Shown here: positions 1-8,652 of the stretch, piece after piece
How the letters are laid out: each line of letters begins with the position of its first letter
Numbering within the stretch: position 1 is the first letter of the stretch
Made by a program: the position numbers and the translations under genes
NCBI GenBank assembly: GCA_007693325.1
Contig: REDW01000059.1
Location: 1 to 39,602 of the forward strand
From: Spirochaetaceae bacterium
GTDB lineage: Bacteria > Spirochaetota > Spirochaetia > DSM-27196 > PWMO01
DNA: 39,602 nucleotides
Direction: 5' to 3'
Notes under the pieces: generated by a model
Told to the model about the DNA's origin: nothing
What the model saw: the letters and a program-made list of their open reading frames with translations, nothing else
Databases searched by the model: none

Positions 1-398
1 CAGGGATCGCCCGGATCGGGGAATACGAAGTCCTGGACCTCGGCGGCCGAGGAAACATCAGCCAGAGGATGACCGATAGTGTCCACGTAGAGCGGCCCCT
101 GCCGCATCACCATCTGGAACTCGTTGCGGTAGCTTCCATCTGAAGAGCGGTCAAGAGTGAATGCCTCTCCAGGCCCGGTGCCCACCACGATGCAATCGCT
201 CCCCATGCGTGTCCGCAGCCGGTTGGCGGAGATTCGGTAGGTCAGATCCTCGTAGTAGGAGGGCGAGAGCTCCAGCGGCAGATTGTAGACGGCGCTGAAG
301 CGCTCTATCTGCTGCAGGCTGAGGTCAAACTGCAGCGGGGGCCGATCCGGTTCCGCCTCCCGGCGCAGTGCCTGCAGCGCACGTTGCTTCGATGTCAT
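1..398 (-). CDS. URO-D family methyltransferase-like protein, N-terminal part (runs off the window)
   Basis: This reading frame is open from the left edge of the window to an ATG at 398. The protein begins MTSKQRALQALRREAEPDRPP, the usual opening of uroporphyrinogen decarboxylase-like corrinoid methyltransferases (a TxxxRxxxALxxxxxDRPP pattern). About 132 residues are visible. A GGGAGG ribosome binding site lies 5 bases before the ATG, and a TTGACT-17-CATCAT promoter lies upstream. The family includes true heme-pathway HemE and many MtaA/MtbA-like methyl transfer enzymes. The N-terminus favours the second, broader group, but the catalytic part is outside the window, so the substrate cannot be assigned. 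It is divergent from the thiol transporter gene at 565. Confidence 0.7.
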   Translation of the reverse strand, partial: MTSKQRALQALRREAEPDRPPLQFDLSLQQIERFSAVYNLPLELSPSYYEDLTYRISANRLRTRMGSDCIVVGTGPGEAFTLDRSSDGSYRNEFQMVMRQGPLYVDTIGHPLADVSSAAEVQDFVFPDPGDP

Positions 399-426
399 GA
401 CAGCCTCCCGCCAGCGTATCGCCGCT

Positions 427-455
427 ATGATGAAGCAATCACAGGGGGCAGTCAA
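427..455 (-). promoter_or_regulatory. Promoter of the URO-D-like gene
   Basis: On the minus strand, -35 TTGACT (455-450) is separated by 17 bases from -10 CATCAT (432-427). The predicted start near 420 gives a leader of about 22 bases that carries the GGGAGG ribosome binding site. Confidence 0.5.
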
Positions 456-473
456 GGACGACCCGGTCACCGA

Positions 474-502
474 TTGACAGCCGGTGCAAACAAAACCATA
501 CT
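474..502 (+). promoter_or_regulatory. Promoter of the DsbD/CcdA-like gene
   Basis: A consensus -35 TTGACA (474-479), a 17-base spacer and -10 CATACT (497-502). The expected transcript starts near 509, so translation must begin downstream of that point. This supports the GTG at 565 over the ATG at 484. Confidence 0.6.
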
Positions 503-564
503 GGCAGAGAGTTCCACACAGATGGCGCTACGATTCTCTGATCCCGGCAGACTCGAGGAATGCA

Positions 565-2220
565 GTGGTCAAATTGTCAGCCAGAAGTCCCCATAGAACG
601 CACGCCCTGCTGTTCGGGTTGATCTCACTTCTGGGCCTGACGCTGCAGGTTGCTGCCGAAGCACCTCAGGTAGCTATCCGCTATTACGCCGACATCAACT
701 GCCTCAAGTGTGATGCCTTTGCTGCACTGCTTCCGGGCTACCAGGAACACTACAACGCTGACTTTGGCGTTGTCGGTGTGGATATAATGAATTCGGAGAA
801 CCGCCGCGAACTCGAGCAACGGCTGAGACAATACGGTCAGGACTACAGAACCTTTCCGGTGGTCTTTGTTGGCAACAACGCCTACCAGGGAATCAGCGCA
901 ATTGAACAGCACTTCCCGCGTGAGCTTGAACACGTACTGGAAACCGGTACGTACCGGCCGCAGCTTGCGCCCGAGCAGACGCTTGCTTCAGCGCCGCGGC
1001 CGCCACAGGACCAACCGCCGTCCGCTGCATACGCTGATGGCGCGGGTCATACTCCGATGCTGCAGTACTTCTGGATGGAAGGGTGTCCGGCGTGCGCGCG
1101 TGCCGCCGTCTTTCTCGACGAGTTGGAACAACGTTTTCCAGCTCTCGAGATTGACCGCCTTGAAGTGTCACAGAATCGTGACAACTTTGCCCGCTATCGC
1201 GAGACCGCCAGAGGGAGAGATATCGACGCAGGCGCCGTACCGGCATTCTTCCTGCCCGGGCGCCACTGGATAGGATTCAACCAGAACATCGCCGTTGAGA
1301 TTGCCGAAGCGGTGCAAACCGGACTTGCGGGTGGCTGGATTGATCCGCACCCGGCGGGGAGCGGGTTTGCGCAGCAGCAGATCGAGCTGCCGCTGTTCGG
1401 CAGTATCTCGCTTGCGAATACACCTGCGTTTGCCGTTACCGCTGCAATTGCCGCGGTAGACGGGTTCAATCCGTGTTCGCTGTGGGTGCTGACCTTTCTG
1501 ATCGGGTTGATCATCCGTACCGGTTCGCGGCGGCGCACCATGGCGGTGGGGCTGGCCTTCCTCACGGTTACCGCAACGGTCTACGGTCTGTTCATTCTGG
1601 GACTCTTCACCGTCTTTGCCGCCGCGGGCGGTCTGCTGAGTGTGCGCATTATTGTTGCTGTGCTGGCGGTGGCTATGGGCCTCGTCAACATGAAGGACTA
1701 CTTTGCGTACAAGGTCGGCTTCTCGCTGACCATTCCGCAGCGGCTTCAACCGGCTATTGCGCGCATGGGGCGCGGCGTATTTGACCGCAGTGGCAACCCG
1801 CTGGCCATGCTCGCCATGACGATGCTGTTTGCACTGGGTATCAGCGTCATTGAATTGCCGTGCACCGCGGGCTTCCCGATAATCTGGTCACAGTATGTGG
1901 CCGCTTCAGGAATCAGCGGCGGCACATTCGCCGCACTGTTGGCGCTCTACCTGCTGGTCTACCTTTCAATTGAAATCGCGGTGGTTGTGGTATCGGTGGT
2001 GTTCATGCAGCGGTTGGCTTTTGGCGAGTCTCACGCGCGCGTCCTGAAACTCAGCGCCGGCTCGATCATGGTTGCGCTCGGTATAGCCTATCTCGGCATT
2101 CCTCAGCTCACCCGCACTATGAGCGGAGTGGCCTGGATATTTGGCAGCGCACTGGTTCTCAGTGCGCTGATAATGATCACTTCGCATGTCATAGGCAGGT
2201 CTTCGCTGGCGTCTTCTTAG
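565..2220 (+). CDS. DsbD/CcdA-like membrane thiol:disulfide transporter with two thioredoxin-fold domains
   Basis: The predicted protein has 551 residues. I chose the GTG at 565 because GAGGA lies 5 bases upstream and a good promoter starts transcription near 509, after the longer ATG at 484. Residues about 11-31 form a signal peptide or anchor. A first thioredoxin-like region carries CxxC at C46/C49 (CLKC), and a second carries CPAC at C174/C177. The C-terminal half is a CcdA/DsbD-type bundle of six or more membrane helices with conserved cysteines in NPCS (C304) and ELPCTAGFP (C433). Such proteins pass electrons from cytoplasmic thioredoxin across the membrane to extracytoplasmic thiol proteins. 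The arrangement of two N-terminal thioredoxin folds before the membrane part differs from classical DsbD. Its natural partners could include the TlpA-like protein at 15949, but this is an inference. Confidence 0.8.
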   Translation: MVKLSARSPHRTHALLFGLISLLGLTLQVAAEAPQVAIRYYADINCLKCDAFAALLPGYQEHYNADFGVVGVDIMNSENRRELEQRLRQYGQDYRTFPVVFVGNNAYQGISAIEQHFPRELEHVLETGTYRPQLAPEQTLASAPRPPQDQPPSAAYADGAGHTPMLQYFWMEGCPACARAAVFLDELEQRFPALEIDRLEVSQNRDNFARYRETARGRDIDAGAVPAFFLPGRHWIGFNQNIAVEIAEAVQTGLAGGWIDPHPAGSGFAQQQIELPLFGSISLANTPAFAVTAAIAAVDGFNPCSLWVLTFLIGLIIRTGSRRRTMAVGLAFLTVTATVYGLFILGLFTVFAAAGGLLSVRIIVAVLAVAMGLVNMKDYFAYKVGFSLTIPQRLQPAIARMGRGVFDRSGNPLAMLAMTMLFALGISVIELPCTAGFPIIWSQYVAASGISGGTFAALLALYLLVYLSIEIAVVVVSVVFMQRLAFGESHARVLKLSAGSIMVALGIAYLGIPQLTRTMSGVAWIFGSALVLSALIMITSHVIGRSSLASS

Positions 2221-2221
2221 T

Positions 2222-2250
2222 TTGCACGTGTGCAATTACCGCTGCAGCGG
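2222..2250. terminator. Paired palindromes between convergent genes, possible weak bidirectional terminator
   Basis: TTGCAC-GT-GTGCAA (2222-2235) and the perfect palindrome CCGCTGCAGCGG (2239-2250) fill the 38-base gap between the thiol transporter and the DUF302 gene. Both could form hairpins in transcripts from either side. No U-tract follows, so a terminator role is only a suggestion. Confidence 0.35.
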
Positions 2251-2258
2251 CATGCCGT

Positions 2259-2762
2259 CTATCGCGAACCTATGGCGACACCCGGATCCAGAACGCGCTC
2301 TATGACTACCTCGGTTTCTACCGCGGCCTGATTCATCACCGCGGCAATCACGCCGCCGAACGGCCTGGCCATCAGCTCGCTGTTCATGCGCGCAATGTAG
2401 GTGGATCCATTGCTCTTCTCGTAGATCGCAACGCGGCACGGCATCAGCGGCGAGACAATGCGCTCATCGTCGAGGCGCAGGATTTCCGCGGAGTACTTGG
2501 AGGAACACAGTTCGTAGATCTTCACCGCGGCTACATCGTGGCCGTGTCCGGCAAGGATAGCCTGCATATCGTGTGTCTGCAGCACCGACCAACCTCCGGC
2601 TGACACCTCGCGTTCAAACACCTCAACCGTTGTGGCAAAATCGTGTGGACTCTCGTCCTCCAGCATCATCATGGACGGCATGCTGTAGAATCCGATGACC
2701 GCCGTAAGAAGAACCCCAATCACCAGCGCACCTGCACCGACAAAAATTGTTTGCTTTTTCAT
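2259..2762 (-). CDS. DUF302 family membrane-anchored protein
   Basis: The 167-residue protein has an N-terminal hydrophobic anchor (about residues 5-27) and then a DUF302-like domain, recognised from the LCSSKYSAEILRLDDERI region followed by MPCRVAIYEKSNG. DUF302 proteins are small, of unknown function, and often sit next to redox or stress genes. A CGGAGG ribosome binding site precedes the ATG. The gene follows tetR by 56 bases, but its own promoter, with TetR-like AT-rich repeats, lies in that gap. It is therefore probably the regulator's target or is separately inducible. C-terminal residues after about 150 look disordered. Confidence 0.75.
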   Translation of the reverse strand: MKKQTIFVGAGALVIGVLLTAVIGFYSMPSMMMLEDESPHDFATTVEVFEREVSAGGWSVLQTHDMQAILAGHGHDVAAVKIYELCSSKYSAEILRLDDERIVSPLMPCRVAIYEKSNGSTYIARMNSELMARPFGGVIAAVMNQAAVETEVVIERVLDPGVAIGSR

Positions 2763-2793
2763 TTGGAAAAACCTCCGCTCGATTGATGGTAGT

Positions 2794-2822
2794 AATATAT
2801 AGTTTTCTTACTATATAGTCAA
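2794..2822 (-). promoter_or_regulatory. Promoter with putative TetR operator, in front of the DUF302 gene
   Basis: On the minus strand, TTGACT (2822-2817), a 17-base spacer and TATATT (2799-2794). The TGA stop codon of tetR lies inside the -35 box. The spacer holds the palindrome ACTATATAGT, and a second ACTATATA copy begins 16 bases further on and runs into the -10 box. Two AT-rich repeats across a promoter beside a tetR gene are typical of a TetR-family operator. Confidence 0.6.
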
Positions 2823-3451
2823 CCACCCGAAACGGATTTGCCGCGCGCCAGCGCTGCAATCATCCAATCGCGGCAATACCCCTCTGCCTCTTTGACCAGA
2901 TCGAACTCCTGACCGCTGGAGATGCACCACTCGAGAAACAGACCGCGAACGGTGCGGTTGAACCAATCGGCAAGCTGCTCGGCACTCCTGTCGCTGCGGA
3001 ACTCGCCGGCAGCCTGGCCATCGGCGATGATGTCGCGGATCAGATGATACCAGAAGCGCTCGCGGTTGTTGATGATCTTGACCGAGCCGGGTTCGATGGT
3101 CTGATTGGCGTAGAGCACCTTGAGGTTCTCGTTACCAACCGTATCGCGCACGTAGCGCATCTGCGCGCGCGTGAACGCCAGCAGCTTCTGCTGTGCGGTC
3201 CGGTAGCGCTTGAGGTTGGCCGCGTAGCGGCGATAGTAGTCATCGATATCGCGAAACTCGGCGATAATGATTTCGCTCTTGTTCTTGAAATAGGTGTAGA
3301 AACTGCCGCGCGCCACTCCGGCAGCGTCGGTAATCTCTTCTATAGTCACCGCCTCAAATCCGCGCTCACGAAACAGCCGCTGCGCGTGCTCCACAATTGC
3401 CGCGCGCGTCTGCTGCGCCTGTTCCTTTCTCCTGGTAGCCTTGGGCCGCAT
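2819..3451 (-). CDS. TetR/AcrR family transcriptional regulator
   Basis: The protein has 210 residues, normal for the family. The N-terminal helix-turn-helix is clear: TRAAIVEHAQRLFRERGFEA, then the recognition segment GVARGSFYTYFKNKSEI at about residues 46-62. The C-terminal ligand-binding part is divergent, so the effector cannot be predicted. An AGGA ribosome binding site precedes the ATG at 3451. Only 8 bases separate it from the second FAD dehydrogenase, so it can be transcribed with the lactate operon. A TetR-like operator sits at its own 3' end in front of DUF302. Control of the lactate genes themselves is possible, but the repeats at the etfB promoter have a different sequence. Confidence 0.88.
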   Translation of the reverse strand: MRPKATRRKEQAQQTRAAIVEHAQRLFRERGFEAVTIEEITDAAGVARGSFYTYFKNKSEIIIAEFRDIDDYYRRYAANLKRYRTAQQKLLAFTRAQMRYVRDTVGNENLKVLYANQTIEPGSVKIINNRERFWYHLIRDIIADGQAAGEFRSDRSAEQLADWFNRTVRGLFLEWCISSGQEFDLVKEAEGYCRDWMIAALARGKSVSGG

Positions 3452-3459
3452 TCCCGATC

Positions 3460-4899
3460 CTACCCTACGTGTGACTCCCCGTCCAGCGATGCGTTCGGTA
3501 GCGCTACACCCGGATTCAGCACGTTGTTGGGATCGAGCGCGCGCTTGATGGTCCGCATCAGCGCTATCTCCTGGTTGCCAAGCGCCAGCGAAAGGTACCC
3601 GGTGCGCTTGCGGCCGATGCCGTGTTCACCGCTGATAGTGCCCCCGAGGTCCGCCACGTGGCCGTAGAGCTCGCGCAGCAGCCGATCGATAGTGGTGCTC
3701 CACTCTTCGGGGGCCATCGCCGCGGGCTTCATCGGGGTAATATGGAAGTTGCCGTCGCCGGCGTGGCCAAAGACGGCGATCGGCACGCGGTACTCGCTGC
3801 GCAGATGCTCGCAGAACACAACGAGCGCCGGGATAGCGGCCGGCGGCACCACCACGTCCTCCAACGAGTGGTAGCTGCCCGCGATACGCTTGGTCCACCA
3901 GGGAACCGCCTTGCGCAGCTTCCAGGCGCGCTCCATCGACGGTTGGTCGGTGCCCGTCAGCACCAGCGTTCCGCCGGCGGTTTCGATTACACGCCGCGCC
4001 GCGTCACTCTCTCGAGCCACCTCCGTCTCATCGGCACCGTCGAGCTCAACCAGCAGAAAGGCGTCCGCCTGTTCGGGCAGTGCGGTGCGCTGCGCGCTCG
4101 GCAGCCCTTCGTTGGTGCGGCGCGCGGTTTGGCCATCGATAAACTCGATTGATGAGAGCGCGCGCGAGCGCTTGAGCTCGGCAACGCCGGTGCAAGCTCC
4201 TGCGCTGTCCGGGAAGGCGCAGAAAAGCACCGCCCGTGCGGCCGGCCGCGGCACCACGCGGATGACCAGCCGCGTGAACAGCCCCAGCGTACCTTCGGAC
4301 CCTATCATCAGTTGCAGCAGGCTATAGCCGGTGACATCCTTGAGCCGCTTTCCGCCGAGCTGCAGCACTTCACCGGTTGGGGTTACCACCTCCGCGCCGA
4401 GCACGTAGGCGGCGGTGGTTCCGTACTTGACCGCCCGGCCGCCGCCGGCGTTTTCGGCCACGTTGCCGCCGATGCAGCAGATGTCTTCGCTCATCGGGTA
4501 GCCGGCAAAGAAGAGTCCATGCGGCTCCAGCTCATCGTCAAGCCGGCTGGTGACCACCCCCGGTTCCACCACCACCATCAGATTCTGCGTATCAATCTCA
4601 ATGATGCGGTTCATGCGCTCAAAACTGCAAACCACTCCGCCTGCAGCCGGAATTGCGGCGCCGGCGAGACCGCTGCCGCCGCCGCGCGGGGTCACCGGAG
4701 TTGCGCTCTGGTTGGCCCAGCGCATCAGCGCGGCAACCTGCGCCGTGGTGGTGGGAAAGACCACCGCCAGCGGCGTCCGGGCGTACGCCTGGTCTCCCAC
4801 CTGATCGACGCCGTAGCGCGCAAGCTGTTTCTGATCGTCCAGGATCAGGTTGTCACCGAATATGTCGCCCAATGCGCGCTGCCGGCTCTGGTGGCTCAT
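3460..4899 (-). CDS. Second FAD-binding 2-hydroxyacid dehydrogenase (GlcD/LctD family)
   Basis: Starting at the ATG at 4899, which overlaps the larA stop by 4 bases (ATGA), the protein has 479 residues. The frame stays open further upstream, but that extension lies inside larA. The PCMH-type FAD domain shows TPRGGGSGLAGAAIP and GGNVAENAGGGRAVKYG. The C-terminal part has the metal-site motifs VFGHAGDGNFH and ISGEHGIG. The family oxidises D-lactate, glycolate, D-2-hydroxyglutarate and similar acids, with electrons passed to an Etf or another carrier. It is clearly a paralogue of the lctD-like gene at 6218 but quite divergent. It may have a different enantiomer or substrate preference while sharing the same Etf. 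That division of labour is an inference. Confidence 0.85.
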   Translation of the reverse strand: MSHQSRQRALGDIFGDNLILDDQKQLARYGVDQVGDQAYARTPLAVVFPTTTAQVAALMRWANQSATPVTPRGGGSGLAGAAIPAAGGVVCSFERMNRIIEIDTQNLMVVVEPGVVTSRLDDELEPHGLFFAGYPMSEDICCIGGNVAENAGGGRAVKYGTTAAYVLGAEVVTPTGEVLQLGGKRLKDVTGYSLLQLMIGSEGTLGLFTRLVIRVVPRPAARAVLFCAFPDSAGACTGVAELKRSRALSSIEFIDGQTARRTNEGLPSAQRTALPEQADAFLLVELDGADETEVARESDAARRVIETAGGTLVLTGTDQPSMERAWKLRKAVPWWTKRIAGSYHSLEDVVVPPAAIPALVVFCEHLRSEYRVPIAVFGHAGDGNFHITPMKPAAMAPEEWSTTIDRLLRELYGHVADLGGTISGEHGIGRKRTGYLSLALGNQEIALMRTIKRALDPNNVLNPGVALPNASLDGESHVG

Positions 4900-6182
4900 G
4901 CGCTGCCCCGCAGCTGCAGGATCAGGTAGGGGCCGTCGGGCACCACCGCCCATTGCGCGTCGGGCCCGTGCTTCCCGAGCAGCCCGCGAACGGTCTCTTC
5001 TATCGCCGCAGAGGGCTGCACTCCGTAGCGCCGCAGTGTCGGTGCATCGATTCCATCGCAGTAGAGATGGATAGAGCGGCTGCGCATCCACTTGAAGATC
5101 TCCTGCGCGCACCACTGGTCGGCGTAGCTGAACTCACGGCGCATCGCACGCGCGGTCCACTCCTGCGGGTCGCGGAACTCGTCCATGGAGCGGACAAAGT
5201 CATCGCTGCCGAGCCCTTCTGCGCAGTACGACGCGATCACAATATCACCGCCGGGTTGGACCACCGGTGCCACGCCGGCAATGCCTTTGGCACTCTGATA
5301 CAAGTTGACGTCCAGCGGCGAACCGCCGTTGGTGGTCACCACAAAGTCAAGCGGCTGCTCCAGAAAAGCGGTGCTGAACGGCTCGAGCTCGCGGCAGCCG
5401 GTCAGATGCGCCTGCACCGGGTGACCGCTGTAGACACCGGTCAGCTGCTTGTTGGTGTTCAGCGTTACGTTGACTATGAAGTCAGCGCCAACGGTCTGCA
5501 TCACCTGCAGCCCCGCCTCGTGGAACGGATTACCCTCCAGCTTGCCGTACACCACGTTGGGGTCAGCTATCATCTCCGGTCCGTGCATGTATTCCAGCGT
5601 CTTCAGACTCGATATACCCGGCAGAATCGACTTACGCCCGCCGGAGTAGCCGGCCCACATGTGCGGCTCGATGAAGCCGGTGAGAATCTTCAGATCAGCC
5701 TCAGCGTAGTGGCGATTCACCGAGACCGGCACTCTGTCCATGATAGTCCCTACCCCGACCAGCTCCTCCTCCCGGCGCGAGAAGTGGTTCAGGATGCGGT
5801 ATCCGCCGGCGATCTCCTCGCCGACCAGCCCCACCAGTTCATCACCCTCGTTGGGCCTGTGTATGCCCGTGGCGATCAGGATGGTGATCCGGTCCTGCGG
5901 CATGCCTGCGGCGCGAAGTTCGGCGATGATCGGCGGCAACAGCAGCCGGTTGGGAACCGGGCGGGTCACATCGCTGATGACGATGACCGCGTTGCTGCGG
6001 CCTGCGGCTATCTCGCGCAGCGGCCGGCTGTCTATCGGACGCGCCAGACTGTCGGCCACCGCGCGCGCCGGGTCTGACAGCAGCGGCCTGTCCTGCGGCG
6101 TGAGCACACCGAGGAATCCTGCGCTGTCGGGCAGCTCGAGCTGCAAACCCGAGCTCCCGTACTTCAAATCGATTGTGGCCAT
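4896..6182 (-). CDS. larA: Nickel-pincer lactate racemase (LarA)
   Basis: The 428-residue protein matches the LarA family. H108 (in TGIHRPN), H174 (in EPHMWAGYSGG), K184 (in GGRKSILPG) and H200 (in LEYMHGPE) fall on the same numbers as the catalytic histidines, the pincer-bearing lysine and the nickel-binding histidine described for Lactiplantibacillus plantarum LarA. LarA interconverts D- and L-lactate with a nickel-pincer nucleotide cofactor made by LarB, LarC and LarE; none of those is in this window. A GGGAG ribosome binding site is present, 35 bases after the lctD-like gene. Its place between two FAD lactate dehydrogenase-like genes and etfAB parallels lctF in Acetobacterium woodii. Some LarA homologues racemise other 2-hydroxyacids, so the exact substrate remains open. 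Confidence 0.88.
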   Translation of the reverse strand: MATIDLKYGSSGLQLELPDSAGFLGVLTPQDRPLLSDPARAVADSLARPIDSRPLREIAAGRSNAVIVISDVTRPVPNRLLLPPIIAELRAAGMPQDRITILIATGIHRPNEGDELVGLVGEEIAGGYRILNHFSRREEELVGVGTIMDRVPVSVNRHYAEADLKILTGFIEPHMWAGYSGGRKSILPGISSLKTLEYMHGPEMIADPNVVYGKLEGNPFHEAGLQVMQTVGADFIVNVTLNTNKQLTGVYSGHPVQAHLTGCRELEPFSTAFLEQPLDFVVTTNGGSPLDVNLYQSAKGIAGVAPVVQPGGDIVIASYCAEGLGSDDFVRSMDEFRDPQEWTARAMRREFSYADQWCAQEIFKWMRSRSIHLYCDGIDAPTLRRYGVQPSAAIEETVRGLLGKHGPDAQWAVVPDGPYLILQLRGSA

Positions 6183-6217
6183 CGGCGGCTCTCCCTGGCG
6201 GTCATTCTACCGCATTG

Positions 6218-7654
6218 CTACGCCAGATCGAAGATCTTGCCCGGGTTCATGATGTTGGCCGGATCCCAGGCGCGCTTGATCGCCCGCATCAGGCCCAGCT
6301 CTACCGGGTCGATCAGTTCACCCAGATAGGCCTTGCGCTTGATGCCGATGCCGTGTTCTCCGCTGATCTTGCCGCCGAGGCGCCGGGTCACCGCGTAGAG
6401 ATCGCGCAGTGCCTTGTCCTGATTCTCGCGCCAGCTGTCCATCGACATCTGGGGATCTTTGACCAGAGTGGCGTGCAGATTACCGTCGCCGGCGTGGCCG
6501 TAGCACGGAATCTGCATGCCGTAGGCGGTGCTGATGCGTTGGAGCTCGGGAATTACATCGGGGATGGCTGCGATGGGAACCACGATGTCCTCCAGGCTCT
6601 GAACAGGACTGTAGACCTTGAACGCCTCGGCGATGTTGCGCCGCACACTCCAGACGCGCTCCATGGTGTTGTGATCTTCTGCCACGTAGACCTCTATCGC
6701 TCCGTGCTCTTCGCAGAGATCGCCCACGGCGATAAGGTCTGCCTCCACCTGTTCGGCGCTGGTTCCATCCACCTCGATCAACAGCATGGCGCCGGCGTCC
6801 TGGTAGGCAAGGCTCTCGTTCAGGTAGCGGCAGCTGGTCTGCACCGAGAGCTGGTCCATGAACTCAATGCTGGTGGGTACAATTCCGTGTGCCATGATCA
6901 CCGGCACCATATCGATTGCCTCTTTGGGACCTTCAAACAGCACCAGAAGATCGGCCCTGGCTGTCGGCAGGCCGATCAGTCTGACAATCGCCTTGGTCAC
7001 GATGCCGAGCGTGCCCTCCGAGCCGATCACCAGCTGCTTCAGGTCGTAGCCGCTGACGTCCTTGGCGAGTTTGCCGCCAAGCCAGACGATCTCACCGGTG
7101 GGGGTAACCAGTTCCAGACCCTGAATGTAGCGGCCGGTGACCCCGTACTTGATTGCTTTGCCGCCGCCGGCGTTCTCGGCGATGTTGCCGCCGAGAAAAC
7201 AGGTCTCCAGGCTCATCGGATAACCGGCGTAGAACAGCCCCTTCTCAGCCACCAGGGCGTTGATCTCATTGGTGACGATTCCACTCTCGGCAACCACCAC
7301 CATGTTGTCGTAGTCGATCTCGATGACGCGGTTCATCTTCTCCACCGAGAGCAGGATGCCACCGAAAACCGGAACGGCACCGCCGGAGAGCCCGCTGCCG
7401 GCGCCGCGCGGCGTAATCGGGATACCCGTCCGGTTGGCGAGCTTCACCACCGCGGCCACCTGATTTGCATCCACAGGGGTTACCACCACCTCGGGCATAT
7501 GACCATATTCCTCGGCCGAGGTTTCATCGTGCGCGTAGGCCTCAATGCGCTCGTGCTCCAGCAGCACATTGGAGGCTCCGAGCAGCCCGATCAGTTCTTC
7601 GATCACCGCCGGCGTGACCGCGTTGTAGACTGTTGCCTGCGTGTGAGATTTCAT
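6218..7654 (-). CDS. lctD: FAD-binding D-lactate dehydrogenase, probable partner of EtfAB (LctD-like)
   Basis: The protein has 478 residues. The FAD-binding half contains TPRGAGSGLSGGAVP (about residues 82-96) and GGNIAENAGGGKAIKYG. The C-terminal oxidase half has CYGHAGDGNLH and ISGEHGIGIKRK. The ATG overlaps the etfA stop codon (ATGA), so translation is coupled to etfA. In Acetobacterium woodii the LctD-EtfAB complex oxidises lactate with NAD+ by using reduced ferredoxin in electron confurcation. The same gene order, etfB-etfA-lctD with a racemase, suggests the same chemistry here, though a non-bifurcating Etf cannot be excluded from sequence alone. Confidence 0.87.
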   Translation of the reverse strand: MKSHTQATVYNAVTPAVIEELIGLLGASNVLLEHERIEAYAHDETSAEEYGHMPEVVVTPVDANQVAAVVKLANRTGIPITPRGAGSGLSGGAVPVFGGILLSVEKMNRVIEIDYDNMVVVAESGIVTNEINALVAEKGLFYAGYPMSLETCFLGGNIAENAGGGKAIKYGVTGRYIQGLELVTPTGEIVWLGGKLAKDVSGYDLKQLVIGSEGTLGIVTKAIVRLIGLPTARADLLVLFEGPKEAIDMVPVIMAHGIVPTSIEFMDQLSVQTSCRYLNESLAYQDAGAMLLIEVDGTSAEQVEADLIAVGDLCEEHGAIEVYVAEDHNTMERVWSVRRNIAEAFKVYSPVQSLEDIVVPIAAIPDVIPELQRISTAYGMQIPCYGHAGDGNLHATLVKDPQMSMDSWRENQDKALRDLYAVTRRLGGKISGEHGIGIKRKAYLGELIDPVELGLMRAIKRAWDPANIMNPGKIFDLA

Positions 7655-8652
7655 GTTTCTGCCGCCTTGAGTGCTTTGAGCCGTCGGGTGAGCTCGGGGA
7701 CCACCTCAAACAGATCACCGACAATGGCAAAGTCGGCAATGCTGTGCAGCGGGGCGTCGGGGTCCCGGTTCACCGAGACTATGGTCTCGGCGGTCTTGAT
7801 GCCGGCCAGGTGCTGAATCGAGCCCGAGATACCGGCGCCGATGTAGAGCTTGGGCGAGATCGTCTTGCCGCTCAGGCCGATCTGATGCGGATAACCGATC
7901 CAGCCGCGGTCTACCGCGTCACGCGAGGCGCCCACCATCGCATCGAGCTGTGCGGCAAGATCCCGCAGCAGAGCAAAGTTCTCCGCCCTCTTCATGCCCT
8001 TTCCACCGGCAACCACCACTTCTGCCTCTTCGAGGTTCACAAAGTCCTCGGCGTCCGTGCGACAGCCGAGTACGCGAACCCGGGTCTCTACCTCTGCCTC
8101 ATCCGCCGGCACGCGGATGATCTTGCCGGCGCGCTGTGGATCGCGCGGCAGCGGCACGGTTGATCTGGGGCGCACCGTGGCCATCTGCGGCCGGTTGTCG
8201 GGTGTCTTGATGGTAGCCATGATATTGCCGCCGATGGCCGGACGCGTCTGCAGCAGGTTGTCGGTTCCCGCCTCGATGGCCAGTTCGGTGCAGTCCGCCG
8301 TCAGTCCGGCATTCAGCTTGACCGCAAGGTGAGGCATCAGTGTCCGGCCGGTCGAGGTTGCCGCGGCCAGAATCACCGCCGGCTGGTACTGCCGCACCAG
8401 CGTTGCCAGTGTGTTGCTCCAGGACTCGCACACAAACTCGGCCAGGCGCCGGTCTTCTATGTAATAGACTTCGTCAGCACCACGAACCACCAGCTCCTGC
8501 AACTGCGCCTCTGAAACCTCCGCGCCGATCAGCACCGACGCCAGCCTGGTATCCAGTGCGTCGGCCAGCGCGCGCCCCCGGGCCAGCAGCTCGAACGAAA
8601 CCGCCTTGAGTTCTCCGTCATGCTGTTCCGCGATGGTCCAGATAAAACTCAT
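7651..8652 (-). CDS. etfA: Electron transfer flavoprotein alpha subunit
   Basis: The 333-residue protein has the EtfA C-terminal FAD-binding signature: LYIGAGISGSIQHLAGIKTA, then IVSVNRDPDAPLHSIADFAIVGDL. The N-terminal Rossmann-like half is also typical (AATSTGRTLMPHLAVKLNAG). It has no N-terminal ferredoxin-like extension, unlike some bifurcating EtfA proteins. Start and stop overlap its neighbours by 4 bases on both sides, so etfB, etfA and lctD are translationally coupled. It forms the heterodimer with EtfB and accepts electrons from the lactate dehydrogenase. Confidence 0.93.
   Translation of the reverse strand: MSFIWTIAEQHDGELKAVSFELLARGRALADALDTRLASVLIGAEVSEAQLQELVVRGADEVYYIEDRRLAEFVCESWSNTLATLVRQYQPAVILAAATSTGRTLMPHLAVKLNAGLTADCTELAIEAGTDNLLQTRPAIGGNIMATIKTPDNRPQMATVRPRSTVPLPRDPQRAGKIIRVPADEAEVETRVRVLGCRTDAEDFVNLEEAEVVVAGGKGMKRAENFALLRDLAAQLDAMVGASRDAVDRGWIGYPHQIGLSGKTISPKLYIGAGISGSIQHLAGIKTAETIVSVNRDPDAPLHSIADFAIVGDLFEVVPELTRRLKALKAAET

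Noticed and set aside
484-564. ATG start at 484 for the thiol transporter
   Set aside because: It lies before the predicted transcription start (near 509), within the promoter region. GTG 565 has a ribosome binding site and leads directly to a signal peptide.
4900-5115. Extension of the second FAD dehydrogenase to 5115
   Set aside because: The extra codons lie inside larA; ATG 4899 overlaps the larA stop in the same ATGA style as the other genes of the operon.
4653-6077. Long plus-strand open frame (474 codons) opposite larA
   Set aside because: It lies antisense to larA, whose catalytic residues are all recognisable. The predicted protein is rich in Arg, Ala and His in the way of GC-rich shadow frames and shows no known motif.
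6173-7816. Long plus-strand open frame (547 codons) opposite the lctD-like gene
   Set aside because: It mirrors a clear FAD dehydrogenase on the other strand and has no recognisable domain, promoter or ribosome binding site.
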